From Isoetes taiwanensis (lineage: Eukaryota; Streptophyta; Lycopodiopsida; Isoetales; Isoetaceae), in assembly GCA_021234155.1 (NCBI GenBank), contig JAJEKV010000003.1, positions 21,915,569 through 21,979,568 of the forward strand: DNA of 64,000 nucleotides, given 5' to 3'. The notes beneath the pieces are model-generated. The model saw only the letters and a program-made list of their open reading frames with translations. It was not told the DNA's origin and did not search any database. Within the stretch, counting starts at the first letter, position 1; each line of letters starts with the position of its first letter. Position numbers and translations under genes: made by a program. Shown one piece after another: positions 11,857-21,611 of this stretch.

Positions 11857-12105
11857 TTAAGAAGGCAATTTTGTATTATCTTGTTTTATCTCAATATGTA
11901 TTGGCAGCTTGTGCTTCAACTCTATCTCTCTCAAGCTCTGCCACATTTAAACAAAGAATATACTCAAGAAAAATAAACCATAAGCTCGAAGTATAGAACA
12001 GAAGCAAAAAATAACAACCTATCTGCAATGTAATGCAGCTGAATTAAAAAATCTAATAGCCGCCTCCAGCTGCAGGCAATATAGAAAAAAAGGATAGAAA
12101 TAAAT

Positions 12106-12889
12106 TTGCATCAACTGGGAGCATTCCTAGAGATCTTAGGGATTAGGAATCGTACACGGTACATAAAAATTGCCCTCTTGCTTGGTCGCCCTCCTATCCT
12201 TAAGGCAAAAACGTCGCTACGTCAAAGTTTTTGCTTCAAAGATCAAGCACACAATGCAAACCTCCCTCCTTCGATTCTCTCAACGTTTGCCCAACCTTTC
12301 TTTGGCCATGGCGATGGGTCCCCAACGCCTGAAAGCCTGCTGGAAGGACAAGCAAGCTCAGTGGTTCTCACGTTGGGGAGTACAGGCAAACAGATGTGTA
12401 CATATAAGGACAAAGAAAGATCACAAGGCACTTAAATTGTACCTAGATGCTACTTTCCTTCGCAAGCTCTGGGATGCAGATGCTCTGGCGCACGTTAAGT
12501 TGGCACACTATCAGCAGCAAGTCAATCCCAGACTCACGAGAGGCCCACACCAGTACTTATACACCTAGTTGCCCATGAAGAAGCGCAGACTTATAGCTTC
12601 CATTCGCATGGGTGCACATCGCCTCCGTATTGAGACAGGACGTTGGGCTCGGGAAGCACAAGAGCAAAGGCTTTTCCAGTGTTGCCACCAGGGCACCATT
12701 GAGGATGAATGTCATGCCCTCCAGATCTGCACAGCGTTTGCCCATATCAGAGAGCGGTATGTTCGATTACTAGTGCCTGGCCAACTGTTGCATGAGTTGT
12801 TGAATACGGCGTCAGTGGGTTTGTTGGGGTCGTACCTCCAAGAGGTTATGGATGCACGGACTCAGTTGTGTCTTCGGGGACGGCATTGA
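12106..12889 (+). pseudogene. LINE (non-LTR) ORF2 C-terminal remnant
   Basis: Two consecutive open stretches, 12,170-12,568 and 12,569-12,889, are separated by a TAG. The second encodes GAHRLRIETGRWAR followed by a CC...ECH...C pattern (QCCHQGTIEDECHALQIC). This matches the zinc-binding C-terminal segment that follows RT in many plant LINEs. The RT domain itself is absent, so the copy is 5'-truncated. The stop codon at 12,889 is followed directly by the 3' repeat unit described next. Confidence 0.65.
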
Positions 12890-12911
12890 ACTGTCCTACA
12901 CAATTGTACAG

Positions 12912-13080
12912 TATGCCAGCGGACTTATTACTGCTAAGGTTTTTCCCTCGAAAACCCTTCGGGGCGGGGGTTTTTTAATCTTGTCAGTAATACGTTTGCT
13001 GCTCTCTTTTTTGTTTGGGTCCCATAGGCCAGTCGGTCTCCGTGGACGCTAAAAATCTATTCTATTCTATTCTATTCTCA
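12912..13080 (+). repeat. LINE 3' region with TATTC tail
   Basis: A unit with a short hairpin (AAAACCCTTCGGGGCGGGGG at about 12,951), then GGTCCCATAGGCC and TCTCCGTGGACGCTAAAAA, ends in TATTC repeats. A second copy lies at 21,346-21,498. In the plus orientation it follows the LINE ORF, so I read it as that LINE's 3' UTR. A SINE body read on the minus strand is the alternative. Confidence 0.55.
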
Positions 13081-13084
13081 CCGC

Positions 13085-13620
13085 CTTCTCGCACACGTAG
13101 ATTCTTCTAGAGCTGGCCGCCTAAGATTCTCCATGCCTACGTTCTTGAACAGAGTGCTGACATCGAAAGAAAGAGGAAAACAAAGGAAAAAAAGGGGGGA
13201 AATTTCAAACTTCGAGCGTCCTGCAAGGGGAGAGAGGAATGCCGCATGCGGCATTACATGCGACCTCTGGTACAGAGACCAGCGTCATCTTTTTTTGATA
13301 AAGAAGATATTCTGGAAATGACATCTAAGCTTGCGCAATGACATGGAAGGGTTGCATAGTCTATTGCAAAGAATACATTAGATAATGTCTTACCAAGAGG
13401 TGGAGCCCTTCTCCTTTTGTCAAACATGCAAGCAAATGCAATCTAACCTCTAAAGATGCAATTTACAAAAATTTAACCTCACATGATTTAAAATAGAGCC
13501 CCAAAAGTATTGGTCTCACGATAAAGATAAAAGAAGAAAATTCCAATAAATAAAATATCGCTAAGAGAAGATAACTCGAGCCATAATTTTATTACAATAC
13601 ATCCATAGGCTAAGTCATTA
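13085..13620. other. Intergenic, no supported gene
   Basis: Nothing recognisable beyond AT-rich sequence. Confidence 0.5.
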
Positions 13621-13623
13621 AGT

Positions 13624-13770
13624 TGTACAAGAAATTTATCGCGGCGGCCAAGGTCGTCGCGAACATTTCTCTTACTGATTGACTTACACAGGTGGATTTG
13701 TGTGATGTCCAGCTTGGTGTCAGTTCAAAACTAGAATGCTACATCAACTTAAATGCTAGGTAGTTCACAC
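13624..13770 (-). mobile_element. SINE copy with GC-rich 3' hairpin (degraded)
   Basis: Hairpin at 13,630-13,670 with arms GCGGCGGCC/GGTCGTCGC inside AGAAA...TTTCT, next to TTGTAC. Right of it lie degraded matches to the copy at 31.6-31.8 kb: a GGATTTG block, a GTGT-CAGT block and TAGAATGCT, in the same order. The tRNA-like promoter boxes are no longer intact. Orientation (head at the right) is taken from the 31.6 kb copy. Confidence 0.5.
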
Positions 13771-13799
13771 ACAAAGGCTCAATGCTAATTGATTACTTT

Positions 13800-16000
13800 T
13801 ACAGAAGTCTAAAAATTATTGGGCAATTTGATCTTTTACAATTTGTTTGAAGATGTTATTTATTGGATTGTCTATTTTGCAACGGTTCAAAAGATGTTCT
13901 TGAACATGCAAGACACAAATCTACATTTCTACAATAATTAATATACCTAGAATTATTGAAGACAATATTATACATAATGTTTGCATGCAAAAGATACTGC
14001 GTATTTTTGCATACATCAAAATACACATGAATATTACGTTCTGCATGATAACTTGTTGGGATCATGGAATAAATTACTATTCCTATATTTTAGTGTAGCC
14101 AAAATAGGTTTAGCTAAAGTACCTTCAAATTGGGGCTAGAAGTTTCTAACTCTTGACTAAACTAAATGGTTTTTTTCCATCAAAGTTTCTTGCTTTTGGT
14201 TAAACTTTCACAAAATGGAAAGACAAATATTAGCCATCACGCTATAGTAATTTAAAAAAATCCAAGCATTTTGGCAAAGACATTGAATTTATTGTAAATA
14301 CATAAATCAATACAAACATACATGAACATGTTCAAAAACCTAAAAAAAAGGGACTACACTGTTCTTTTTCCTCTAATGCTTCAACTTTGTACTTGGAACA
14401 AGAAAGAAAGTGGGAAAAAAAAAAGCAAAAATATAAACCCTATTTGAAATTTCTTAAAGTTAGTACATACATTAGTGTTGAATTTCAGGCTAATCTATCC
14501 ATTTTTCCAAGCCCACTCTATCTTAGGTTTAGCTAATCGATGTCTTGATGGATATGTCTGGAGGTAAAGGTTTGGCTATTCAACCTAAAAACTTATTTGG
14601 GCGGCAAAAAAATTGGGCTAAAATTTTCTCTTTTCTGGGCATTTTTTCCATTTACTTTAGCCGTTTTTCTTGGCAAAACTACTACAAAATAGCCATTTGG
14701 CTAACCTTAGCCATTATTTTATTCCATGGTTGGGATCATCGAGCAATGGGTCTAATGAGACCACTTTTAAACATGGTCCAAAAAAGGGCAACAAAGTCAT
14801 AATGGCAAGAAATGGAGAACTTTACTTAGTAAAGGAATGCTCAGTTACATGCTAATGGGAAAATAATGGACTATGCTTTGGGTTTTTTTAGCACATGCAT
14901 GCCGTGGGAGGCACTTGTGCTATCATTAGCCAATATTCATATTCCAACATTCTATTATAACACAAGTAGAAAGGTTAGTTCTTGTTAAGATGCCCAACAG
15001 TTCTTGCACCATCTAGAGATGTCATTAATCATGGTGTCAAAATACAATTCCAAGTTTCCAAAACATATTATATGAAGTGAAATGATAATCCAAATTGGAA
15101 ACGCCTGCCTGACAATGCCGGGCATTAGTCATGGACGTGTGGCATGGGTAGATGTAATGGAGTTTGTAAGTGAAATGAAAAGTTGTGGATTTGCCATATC
15201 TATCTACACATATATAATCTATCATGTCCGATAGGGACGCCCACGTGGCAGCAAGCCATGCATTCAAACGTTAACGCATGTTTTTTTCGGGCATTTTTTT
15301 GCAAGAAGAAGAGAAAAGAAAAAATGATGCCAAGTCGTATTTAATTAAAGTGGGACTCATTCCATTCCCACTTTTTTTCGGAACCCTGTTATTTTACACA
15401 AAAAGGAGCACCCCAACCCGAAAACTGTCCATAATTCGAATTTTTGTCTGTTAGTGTGCATCCAAGCTTTCTTCCAGTTTTCATGGATAGCGAGTCGACA
15501 ATAAGAACAATGCAACTCAAACATAGGAATTTCATTACAGATTGAAACCAAAGTTCTAGTTGAAAAAGATTCTTAGTTGAACATTTTGGCTCTATTTACT
15601 TAGGTGGGTAGACAAGAGATCACAAATTCCAACAAAAATTAAGCAAATTGTTTACTTAATCACCAAAAAAGAGACCATAGTGGTCGTATGGGCACAATGA
15701 TTACACCCTGTTCACACATGAACCACCCAGTGCAAAGGGTGCGTGGAGCTCTCTCCAAGTCACGGAGCAACTTACAGACGATAGAAATTTGTATGGCATG
15801 GGCCACGTGCTTGTATGTTCAATTGATGTCACCACCCTCTTCTCGGCACCTTTCTTCAACGAACTGGTATTTTCATTGCTCCCAAGCATGTACTATCTCT
15901 GGTCGAGATAAGGACTGCAAAAGACAAAATCAAGTTAGTCAAGTGATGCTACAGGCAAAAGAAATAAAATAAAACACAGTTCTTAGGACCATTCTTGGAA
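13800..16000. other. Intergenic, no supported gene
   Basis: AT-rich sequence, no recognised gene or repeat. Confidence 0.5.
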
Positions 16001-16017
16001 AATACAGGCCTGAGAGC

Positions 16018-16661
16018 CTTTCTCGACTCGCGAGTCGAGAAAGGCAACTCAGAGGGGAAAACACAGGTCAGAAGGCCTTTCTCGATCGAGAAAGGTAGCT
16101 CAAAGCCAAAAACGCAGGTTTTAGGGGTCAGAAGGCCTTTCTCGACTCGCGAGTCGAGAAAGGCAGCTCAAAGCCAAGAACGCAGGTTTTAGGGGTCAGA
16201 AGGCCTTTCTCGACTCGCGAGTCGAGAAAGGCAGCTCAAAGCCAAAAACGCAGGTTTTAGGGATCAGAAGGCCTTTCTCGACTCGCGAGTCGAGAAAAGC
16301 AGCTCAAAGCCAAAAACGCAGGTTTTAGGGGTCAGAGAGCCTTTCTCGACTCGCGAGTCGAGAAAACCCCTCAAGGCCCCTCTGAGGGCCTTTCTCGACT
16401 CGCGAGTCGAGAAAGGCAGCTCAGAGTGAAAAATGCACCAGTGTGAGGGCCAATTCTGTGGAAAAGGTAGGTTTGAGGAACTTTCTCGACTCGCGAGTCG
16501 AGAAAGGCTCGAGAAAGACAGCTCAGAGTGAAAAATGCAGGTTTGAGGACCAGTTCTATGGAAAAGGCAGGTCTGAGGAACTTTCTCGACTCACGAGTCG
16601 AAAAAGGCAGCTTAGAGTGAAAACAATATCTAAGGGTATTCTCGGCTCGTGAGTCGAGAAA
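16018..16661. repeat. Tandem array of a 24-bp palindrome
   Basis: Ten occurrences of a palindrome centred on GACTCGCGAGTC and flanked by TTTCTC/GAGAAA, at about 16,020, 16,078, 16,138, 16,206, 16,274, 16,342, 16,390, 16,482, 16,582 and 16,637. Seven copies or so are perfect; the second is shortened to TTTCTCGATCGAGAAA and the last two carry substitutions. Spacers are not unique: one type (CTCAAAGCCAAAAACGCAGG) dominates the left half and another (CTCAGAGTGAAAAATGCAGG) the right. Open frames through it arise from the palindromes and are not genes. Confidence 0.9.
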
Positions 16662-16679
16662 GGCAAGTCAGACTGAAAA

Positions 16680-17430
16680 AAGCAAGTCTGTGGCCCAGTT
16701 CTGAGTTTCTATCTCCAATATTATGGACAAATCATGACTAATTGTACCATATTCTATGTATTTTCTATGTATTTTCTAATGCACACCATATCCTATGCAT
16801 TTTCTATGTATAGCAAAACAAAAAATCGACCCTCCCCTTTTTAATATGTCAATATTTACCCATAGTTTTTTTCAAACATAGCTTTTTTAAATGGAAAACT
16901 ATATACTATGTATTTTGTAATTTCTAATAAGCACAATATACTATATGACTACAAAATGAGAAGCTTTTTTAAATGGGACACTATATACTATGTATGTCCA
17001 TCAAAGAGTACTTGTCCCCATTTTGTGTCTTAAACCCTCAAAATGGGCTAAACAAGGTGTAACGTATATCATGATCTTTGAAACGTTAAATTTTTACCTT
17101 AGAATAAAAATATATGCCTAGAAAACGTGCACGATGGCAACGTGTGAACATATTAGCACACACATAAAAAGAGAAATTGGGGACGTATGAATAAACACCA
17201 AAATATAATCCTATTGTAGCATTTATTTTACACTTTTTTTTTTCAACGTATTTTTTTATCCCGCTTTTTTCTAATACCCCGCCTTTTCTTCCCGCCCATG
17301 CTTGAAATTTAAAATTTGGTACATACCTTTGAGACGAAGATTCTTTGTACCACTTGGACTCTTTGTTTACGGAGGAAGCTCTCGTAGCCATAGCTCCCAC
17401 CAGAATTAGCTCCCACCGGAATTGATCCGC
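16680..17430. other. Intergenic, AT-rich
   Basis: Repeated TATGTATTTTCTATG-like segments near 16,750-16,810; otherwise nothing recognisable. Confidence 0.5.
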
Positions 17431-17433
17431 AAC

Positions 17434-17571
17434 GAAAAGCTTCACTATGGAGAGTCTAGATAAAAAATGCAGAGCAACGGACAGAAAGAAGGAGGCAGAT
17501 GAAAAAAGCTTCACAGCTATGGAGAGTCAAGATAAAAAATGCAGAGCAAATGACAGAAAGAAGGAAGCATA
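17434..17571. repeat. Two-copy tandem duplication (about 68 bp)
   Basis: GAAAAGCTTCAC...GACAGAAAGAAGGA occurs twice head to tail (17,434-17,500 and 17,501-17,571) with a few differences. Confidence 0.75.
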
Positions 17572-18002
17572 CGAAAGAGTGGAGATGAAAAGGATCAGGC
17601 AGATTATAGTCCATTAGAATCGGTCTGCGCATCTTCAAAAGCCAGGGCGCCTTCTTCAGGAAATCCGGAGGCTAGAACTCCGGCCTCGGCATCGGAAGAA
17701 CAACCGGCGGCGCTTCAAGCGCTTCCATCAGCAGCGGCGCTTCAAGCGCTTGAAGCGGCTCTGATATTGGCTGCCATACTCCAGAATGCTCCAACCAAGC
17801 ATGGTGGTTATCCTCCACAAGGTATCCTTTCCCTTTTTTCACAAAGTTGCTCAACTTTAGCACTTCTGCGCCCTGCCGCCGTGGTGAAGCGCCATCCCAG
17901 CGTCATCAAAGAGGCAGCATCCTATTGCTTATCGCTAGCTTTTCCGGCTCTGCTTATCGGCCATGAACAGCTCTTGTTGTCTGGAATCTGCCCATTTTTT
18001 TT

Positions 18003-18620
18003 ATGATTAAATCAAGCTCTTTGACGAGCATTCACCCTGTGACCATCCGCCTGTATTTAGCCTCCCCTCGCCGCTGCAGCACCTTGTCTTTTCTCCCTTC
18101 CTCCAGCCATGACCCGCTTCTTCATCATCGCTTTGTTGGTTTTTTCCCATTCATTTTTTGCACTCTCTCTCTAATTCAAACACTCGTAATTCAAACACTC
18201 GTTTTTTCTCAAATTTTAGACTATTACGTTCTTCAGAATTTGGCTCACATTTTAAACTCTCTGTAACTGCAGAGCATGAAGCAGCAGCCCATCCGACATC
18301 GGCCCGTGCGTTTGCAGCACCGGTATTTAACCCAGGTAATTAACCAATTAATAATTACGCTGCTGTTTTGTTTCATTTTCATTTAGATGGTTTTAAGAAT
18401 TTATGAGTGCATATTGCAGGGTACCAGATTGGCTCGAAAATTTTCTCCGTTGCATCTTACCTCTGAAGCCTCTGCATCAAAACAAAAATTAGACTCGATC
18501 TCTTCTGAGCAGAATGATCATTTCCAGACTGATAGATACGTTCCAACAGGTCCAGACCCTCTTCACAGGTCCAGCATGATGCGAGCTCATCACAGGGCCC
18601 TTTCATGGAAGGGGCGATAG
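18003..18620 (+). CDS. CLE-family signalling peptide precursor
   Basis: The dodecapeptide RYVPTGPDPLHR is encoded at 18,534-18,569. It keeps the R-x-V-P-T/S-G-P-D/N-P-L-H pattern of CLE peptides, which are cleaved from secreted precursors and bind leucine-rich-repeat receptor kinases. Phase-consistent exons are 18,003-18,185, 18,273-18,335 and 18,420-18,620, giving 148 residues with the CLE motif at 121-132 and a 16-residue tail. The exon 1 frame holds a hydrophobic stretch (FVGFFPFIFCTLSL) at about residues 44-57, late for a signal peptide. A more typical signal peptide, MTRFFIIALLVFSHSFFALS, starts at 18,109 in another frame and meets a TAA at 18,172. The true 5' end is therefore unresolved; the CLE exon is solid. 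Confidence 0.7.
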
Positions 18621-18844
18621 AAGGGCTACAAGAAGAGGGCTGCTGCATCACGATTGAAACATCACCACGCTGAGCCCATTCTCGCCACGCGGGGCGAGAA
18701 AGAAAGAAAAAAGAAAAAATTATCTAATTAATTATGTTTATTTGTATTTATTAAATAATTTATTGAATTTTAATTGTATTACTTATTATATTAAATTTAT
18801 TATATTTATATTTATTTATTTTATTATTTACAATACTTTCTTTC

Positions 18845-19230
18845 GGATTCATCCCCTCTCCCCCTTTTCCCCTCCCCTTGCCATCTCCTCTTCGACTTTG
18901 CTCCTCCCCTTGTCATCCCCTTTGCCATCTCCCTCCCCCTTTGCCCCTCCTTGTTATCCCGTTTGCAACCCCCTCACCCTTCGCCCCTCCATGTGCCCCT
19001 CCCTCCCTTGCCATCCTGTTTGCTTTACCGGATTTGCCCTCCATGTGCCCCCTCTCCCTCCCCCTCCTCCTTTGCCCTTTTGCTCTTCTCTCTCCTCCCT
19101 GCCCCTGCCTCTTCTTCCAACTTATCCTCTTCCCCTCTTCAACGTGTGGCCCCTCCCTCTTTGTCCTCCTACCCTTCTCCTTATCAGGGTGTGCCCCCTC
19201 TCCCTCCCCTCTTTTTTTTTTGTCCCATTT
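18845..19230. repeat. Pyrimidine-rich low-complexity tract
   Basis: Nearly 400 bp of CCCCTCC/CCTTTGCC-like units on the plus strand. Three overlapping proline-rich open frames across it are composition artefacts. It follows an AT-only stretch at 18,720-18,840. Confidence 0.8.
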
Positions 19231-19269
19231 TCAGTCCGAGTCCCAAATTTCGAGATTTGACCCACTTTA

Positions 19270-21225
19270 ATTAAATGTGACTTTGCCGCCTTCACCGTTG
19301 GCCGCCATAGCCACCGTCGGCACAATCTGTGCCTGTTGTAGAAAACTTAGGTGTTGTGCGCTTGCCATCCTGATTTTGAACACCCAGATCGATGCATGCT
19401 ACTCTAAAAATCACAGAAAGGAGATGAAAAGCGATAAAATTGGAACCACAGCGAATCAACCCTTGAGTTAGTTAGATTTTTTTTTAAGATTTTTTTTATT
19501 TCTGCATTGTGTACAGCTGGATATTTTTCTGTTTAAGGTCTTTGTTCTCTGTTTTGAGTATGGTGGCAGAAGAAGCTATGGGGGCGAACATGTTGCTTAC
19601 TTCAGGAGTTTGAGTAGGATATCGCCCAGCCAATGACTATTTTGGAGTTTCTCTGCTTCAAGACATAGGGTAGTTCCAGAGTTAGGTAGTTTTAGAGGTA
19701 TGTTTCCAGAGGTACAATTTATGATGGATCCTGTTTTTTCAAATCTTTGTTTAGAAAATATTCTGAACCTCTCATTGAGAGTATATTTCCCCATGGCCAG
19801 CTAGCAGATAGTTGCTGCAATTCCCGCCTTCTAAGGCAGAGTGTATAACCACACCATATAAATAAGTGATCTGCAATATTCGCCTTCTGGATGATGTGTT
19901 AGCCATGCTTTATGGATGGATTAGTTGGCTCTGGAAGATATAGAGTTTAAGCCATTGCATTTGCTCAAATTCAACAGGTTTTGCATTCTTTCTCTTTTTC
20001 TTGTAATTATGTCATATCTGGTAAGCGGAAAAGGAGTGCAGCTTTGCTCCATAGTAAACAAGCTTCCTCTTATTAAAAATGTTTATGCATCACTAGATAT
20101 TACATCAAGCATTATTCACTTCCTTCAGTTTGATCTGCATTATATTACAAATTCGAAGAAATATTTCTCTACTTATTGCCTTACAGTTCGCAGTTCACAA
20201 AAGCATGTCATGTGATTGTCATGTGATTATATTGTTCTAAGTTATGATTGTACACAGGGAGAGCCTTTACAGATTATCATTCATTTGCGAAATATTTAAA
20301 TGTTGATGCTGGCCCTTTCATGATTCATTGCAGGTGAGAGAAGCTTTATGTCTTTTGTAAGAATAAGAGGAAGAAGATTGGTGCCAATGCCTATTTCATA
20401 CTGTTAGTGCTGGTATTGAGAAGACAAGAACACACTGCACTATAGATCACACATTTCCACCCATCTTAATTGGTGATTTAACGTCCACTGACATAGAGGA
20501 GACTGCCAAGTTGGTCAGAAAACAATGCATTGATTACTAACTGTCATAATTATCTCAAGATGCTTTGCCTGGCCAAATCATGTTCTCTATGTAGACTCTT
20601 AATACGGAGACCCTTGATCCTTCCAGTTCTACACATTCCATCATTGCCATTCTGGAAACTTGGAACTCTAATTCAGATTTGCGATAAACGGTTCATTCCC
20701 TTTCAAAAGATTCATACATACCATAGGAGCGAGACACATAACTCCCCCCAATAAATTCTAATAACACAGGTTCTTCCCTCCCATGTCTGAAGAAGAATTA
20801 ATTTCTTTTGTGATCCAGATGTAGGATTTGATGTTTACAATGATACAGAGAGCTCGGATTGTTTTATATAATGCTAAAGGAAAGCTAGTTCCAGACAATT
20901 GTATCTACATTGTTGTACTTTGCATGTTTGGAATGGTCATTAACTATAACGTAACATTTGGAATGGTGATTAATTATTAGGCAGTAGAAATAAGTCAATT
21001 CCAATTTAATCCAGCCAATTACCATACTCATTGGAAAAATATAAAAGTGAGAAAACAACACAAACCATAAACCTTTACCATTATTGATGGATTATTATAA
21101 TTGCTTGTGAAATCATCATTGCATAGTGGTCTTTTATATTATGGTGGTCTTGGAAACATCGTTTGAGATACTTTGGAAATCATTAGTAGGTTCAAATCCA
21201 CAAATATGGCAGCTAAGAGAAATGT
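19270..21225. other. Intergenic, no supported gene
   Basis: Nothing recognisable on either strand. Confidence 0.45.
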
Positions 21226-21230
21226 TTGCA

Positions 21231-21268
21231 AAGAGAAATGCTCGCGGCGGCCTTGCAATAAATTTCTT
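21231..21268 (+). mobile_element. SINE 3' hairpin fragment
   Basis: AGAGAAATGCTCGCGGCGGCC is followed directly by TTGCAATAAATTTCTT, so one arm of the GC hairpin seen at 31.6 and 37.6 kb is deleted. A second trace of the same terminus (GCGATAAATTTATTGTAG) lies at 21,592-21,609. Confidence 0.5.
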
Positions 21269-21345
21269 TTTTTAATTGGAGAAAAGGACACACCCCGCAC
21301 GGTGAGACTTCCTCTCATATGCCCCCATTCAACCATTTAATCGTT

Positions 21346-21498
21346 GTCAGCAGTGTTATTGCTGCCACGGTTTTTGCCTCGAAAACCCTTCGGGGCGGGG
21401 GTTTTTTAATCCGGGCAGTAGTGACTGATGCGCTTTTTGTATTGGGTCCCATAGGCCGATTGGTCTCCGTGGACGATAAAAACAATTCTATTCTATTC
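21346..21498 (+). repeat. Second copy of LINE 3' region with TATTC tail
   Basis: Matches 12,912-13,080 through the CCCTTCGGGGCGGGGG hairpin, GGTCCCATAGGCC and TCTCCGTGGACG, ending in ATTCTATTCTATTC. No LINE coding sequence precedes it, so it is either a 5'-truncated LINE or a repeat that shares this block. Confidence 0.55.
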
Positions 21499-21518
21499 TC
21501 ACCCACGTCTCCCACCCG

Positions 21519-21592
21519 GCTGTAGTCAGTGGGATTTGAACTGGTGACCGGATCAATCCTAAGCCAAAGGTCTAACCACTAGACTACCGACG
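21519..21592 (-). mobile_element. tRNA-like SINE head
   Basis: On the minus strand, box A-like TAGTCTAGTGG and box B-like AGTTCAAATCC lie about 45 bp apart, the arrangement of a tRNA internal promoter. The acceptor arms and T stem do not pair properly, so it is not a functional tRNA gene. It points away from the LINE-like unit at 21,346-21,498 and may be the head of a SINE that includes it. Confidence 0.5.
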
Positions 21593-21611
21593 CGATAAAT
21601 TTATTGTAGAT

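Noticed and set aside
15995..16652. Two small proteins encoded in the palindromic array
   Set aside because: The frames exist only because the repeat lacks stops; residues simply repeat with the array.
16018..16661. CRISPR array
   Set aside because: Repeats are palindromic and regularly spaced, but spacers fall into two repeated classes rather than being unique, there are no cas genes, and the genome is eukaryotic.
18742..19274. Proline-rich secreted proteins
   Set aside because: Three overlapping frames in a pyrimidine-rich tract; composition artefact.
21519..21592. Functional tRNA gene
   Set aside because: Promoter boxes are present but acceptor and T stems do not pair.
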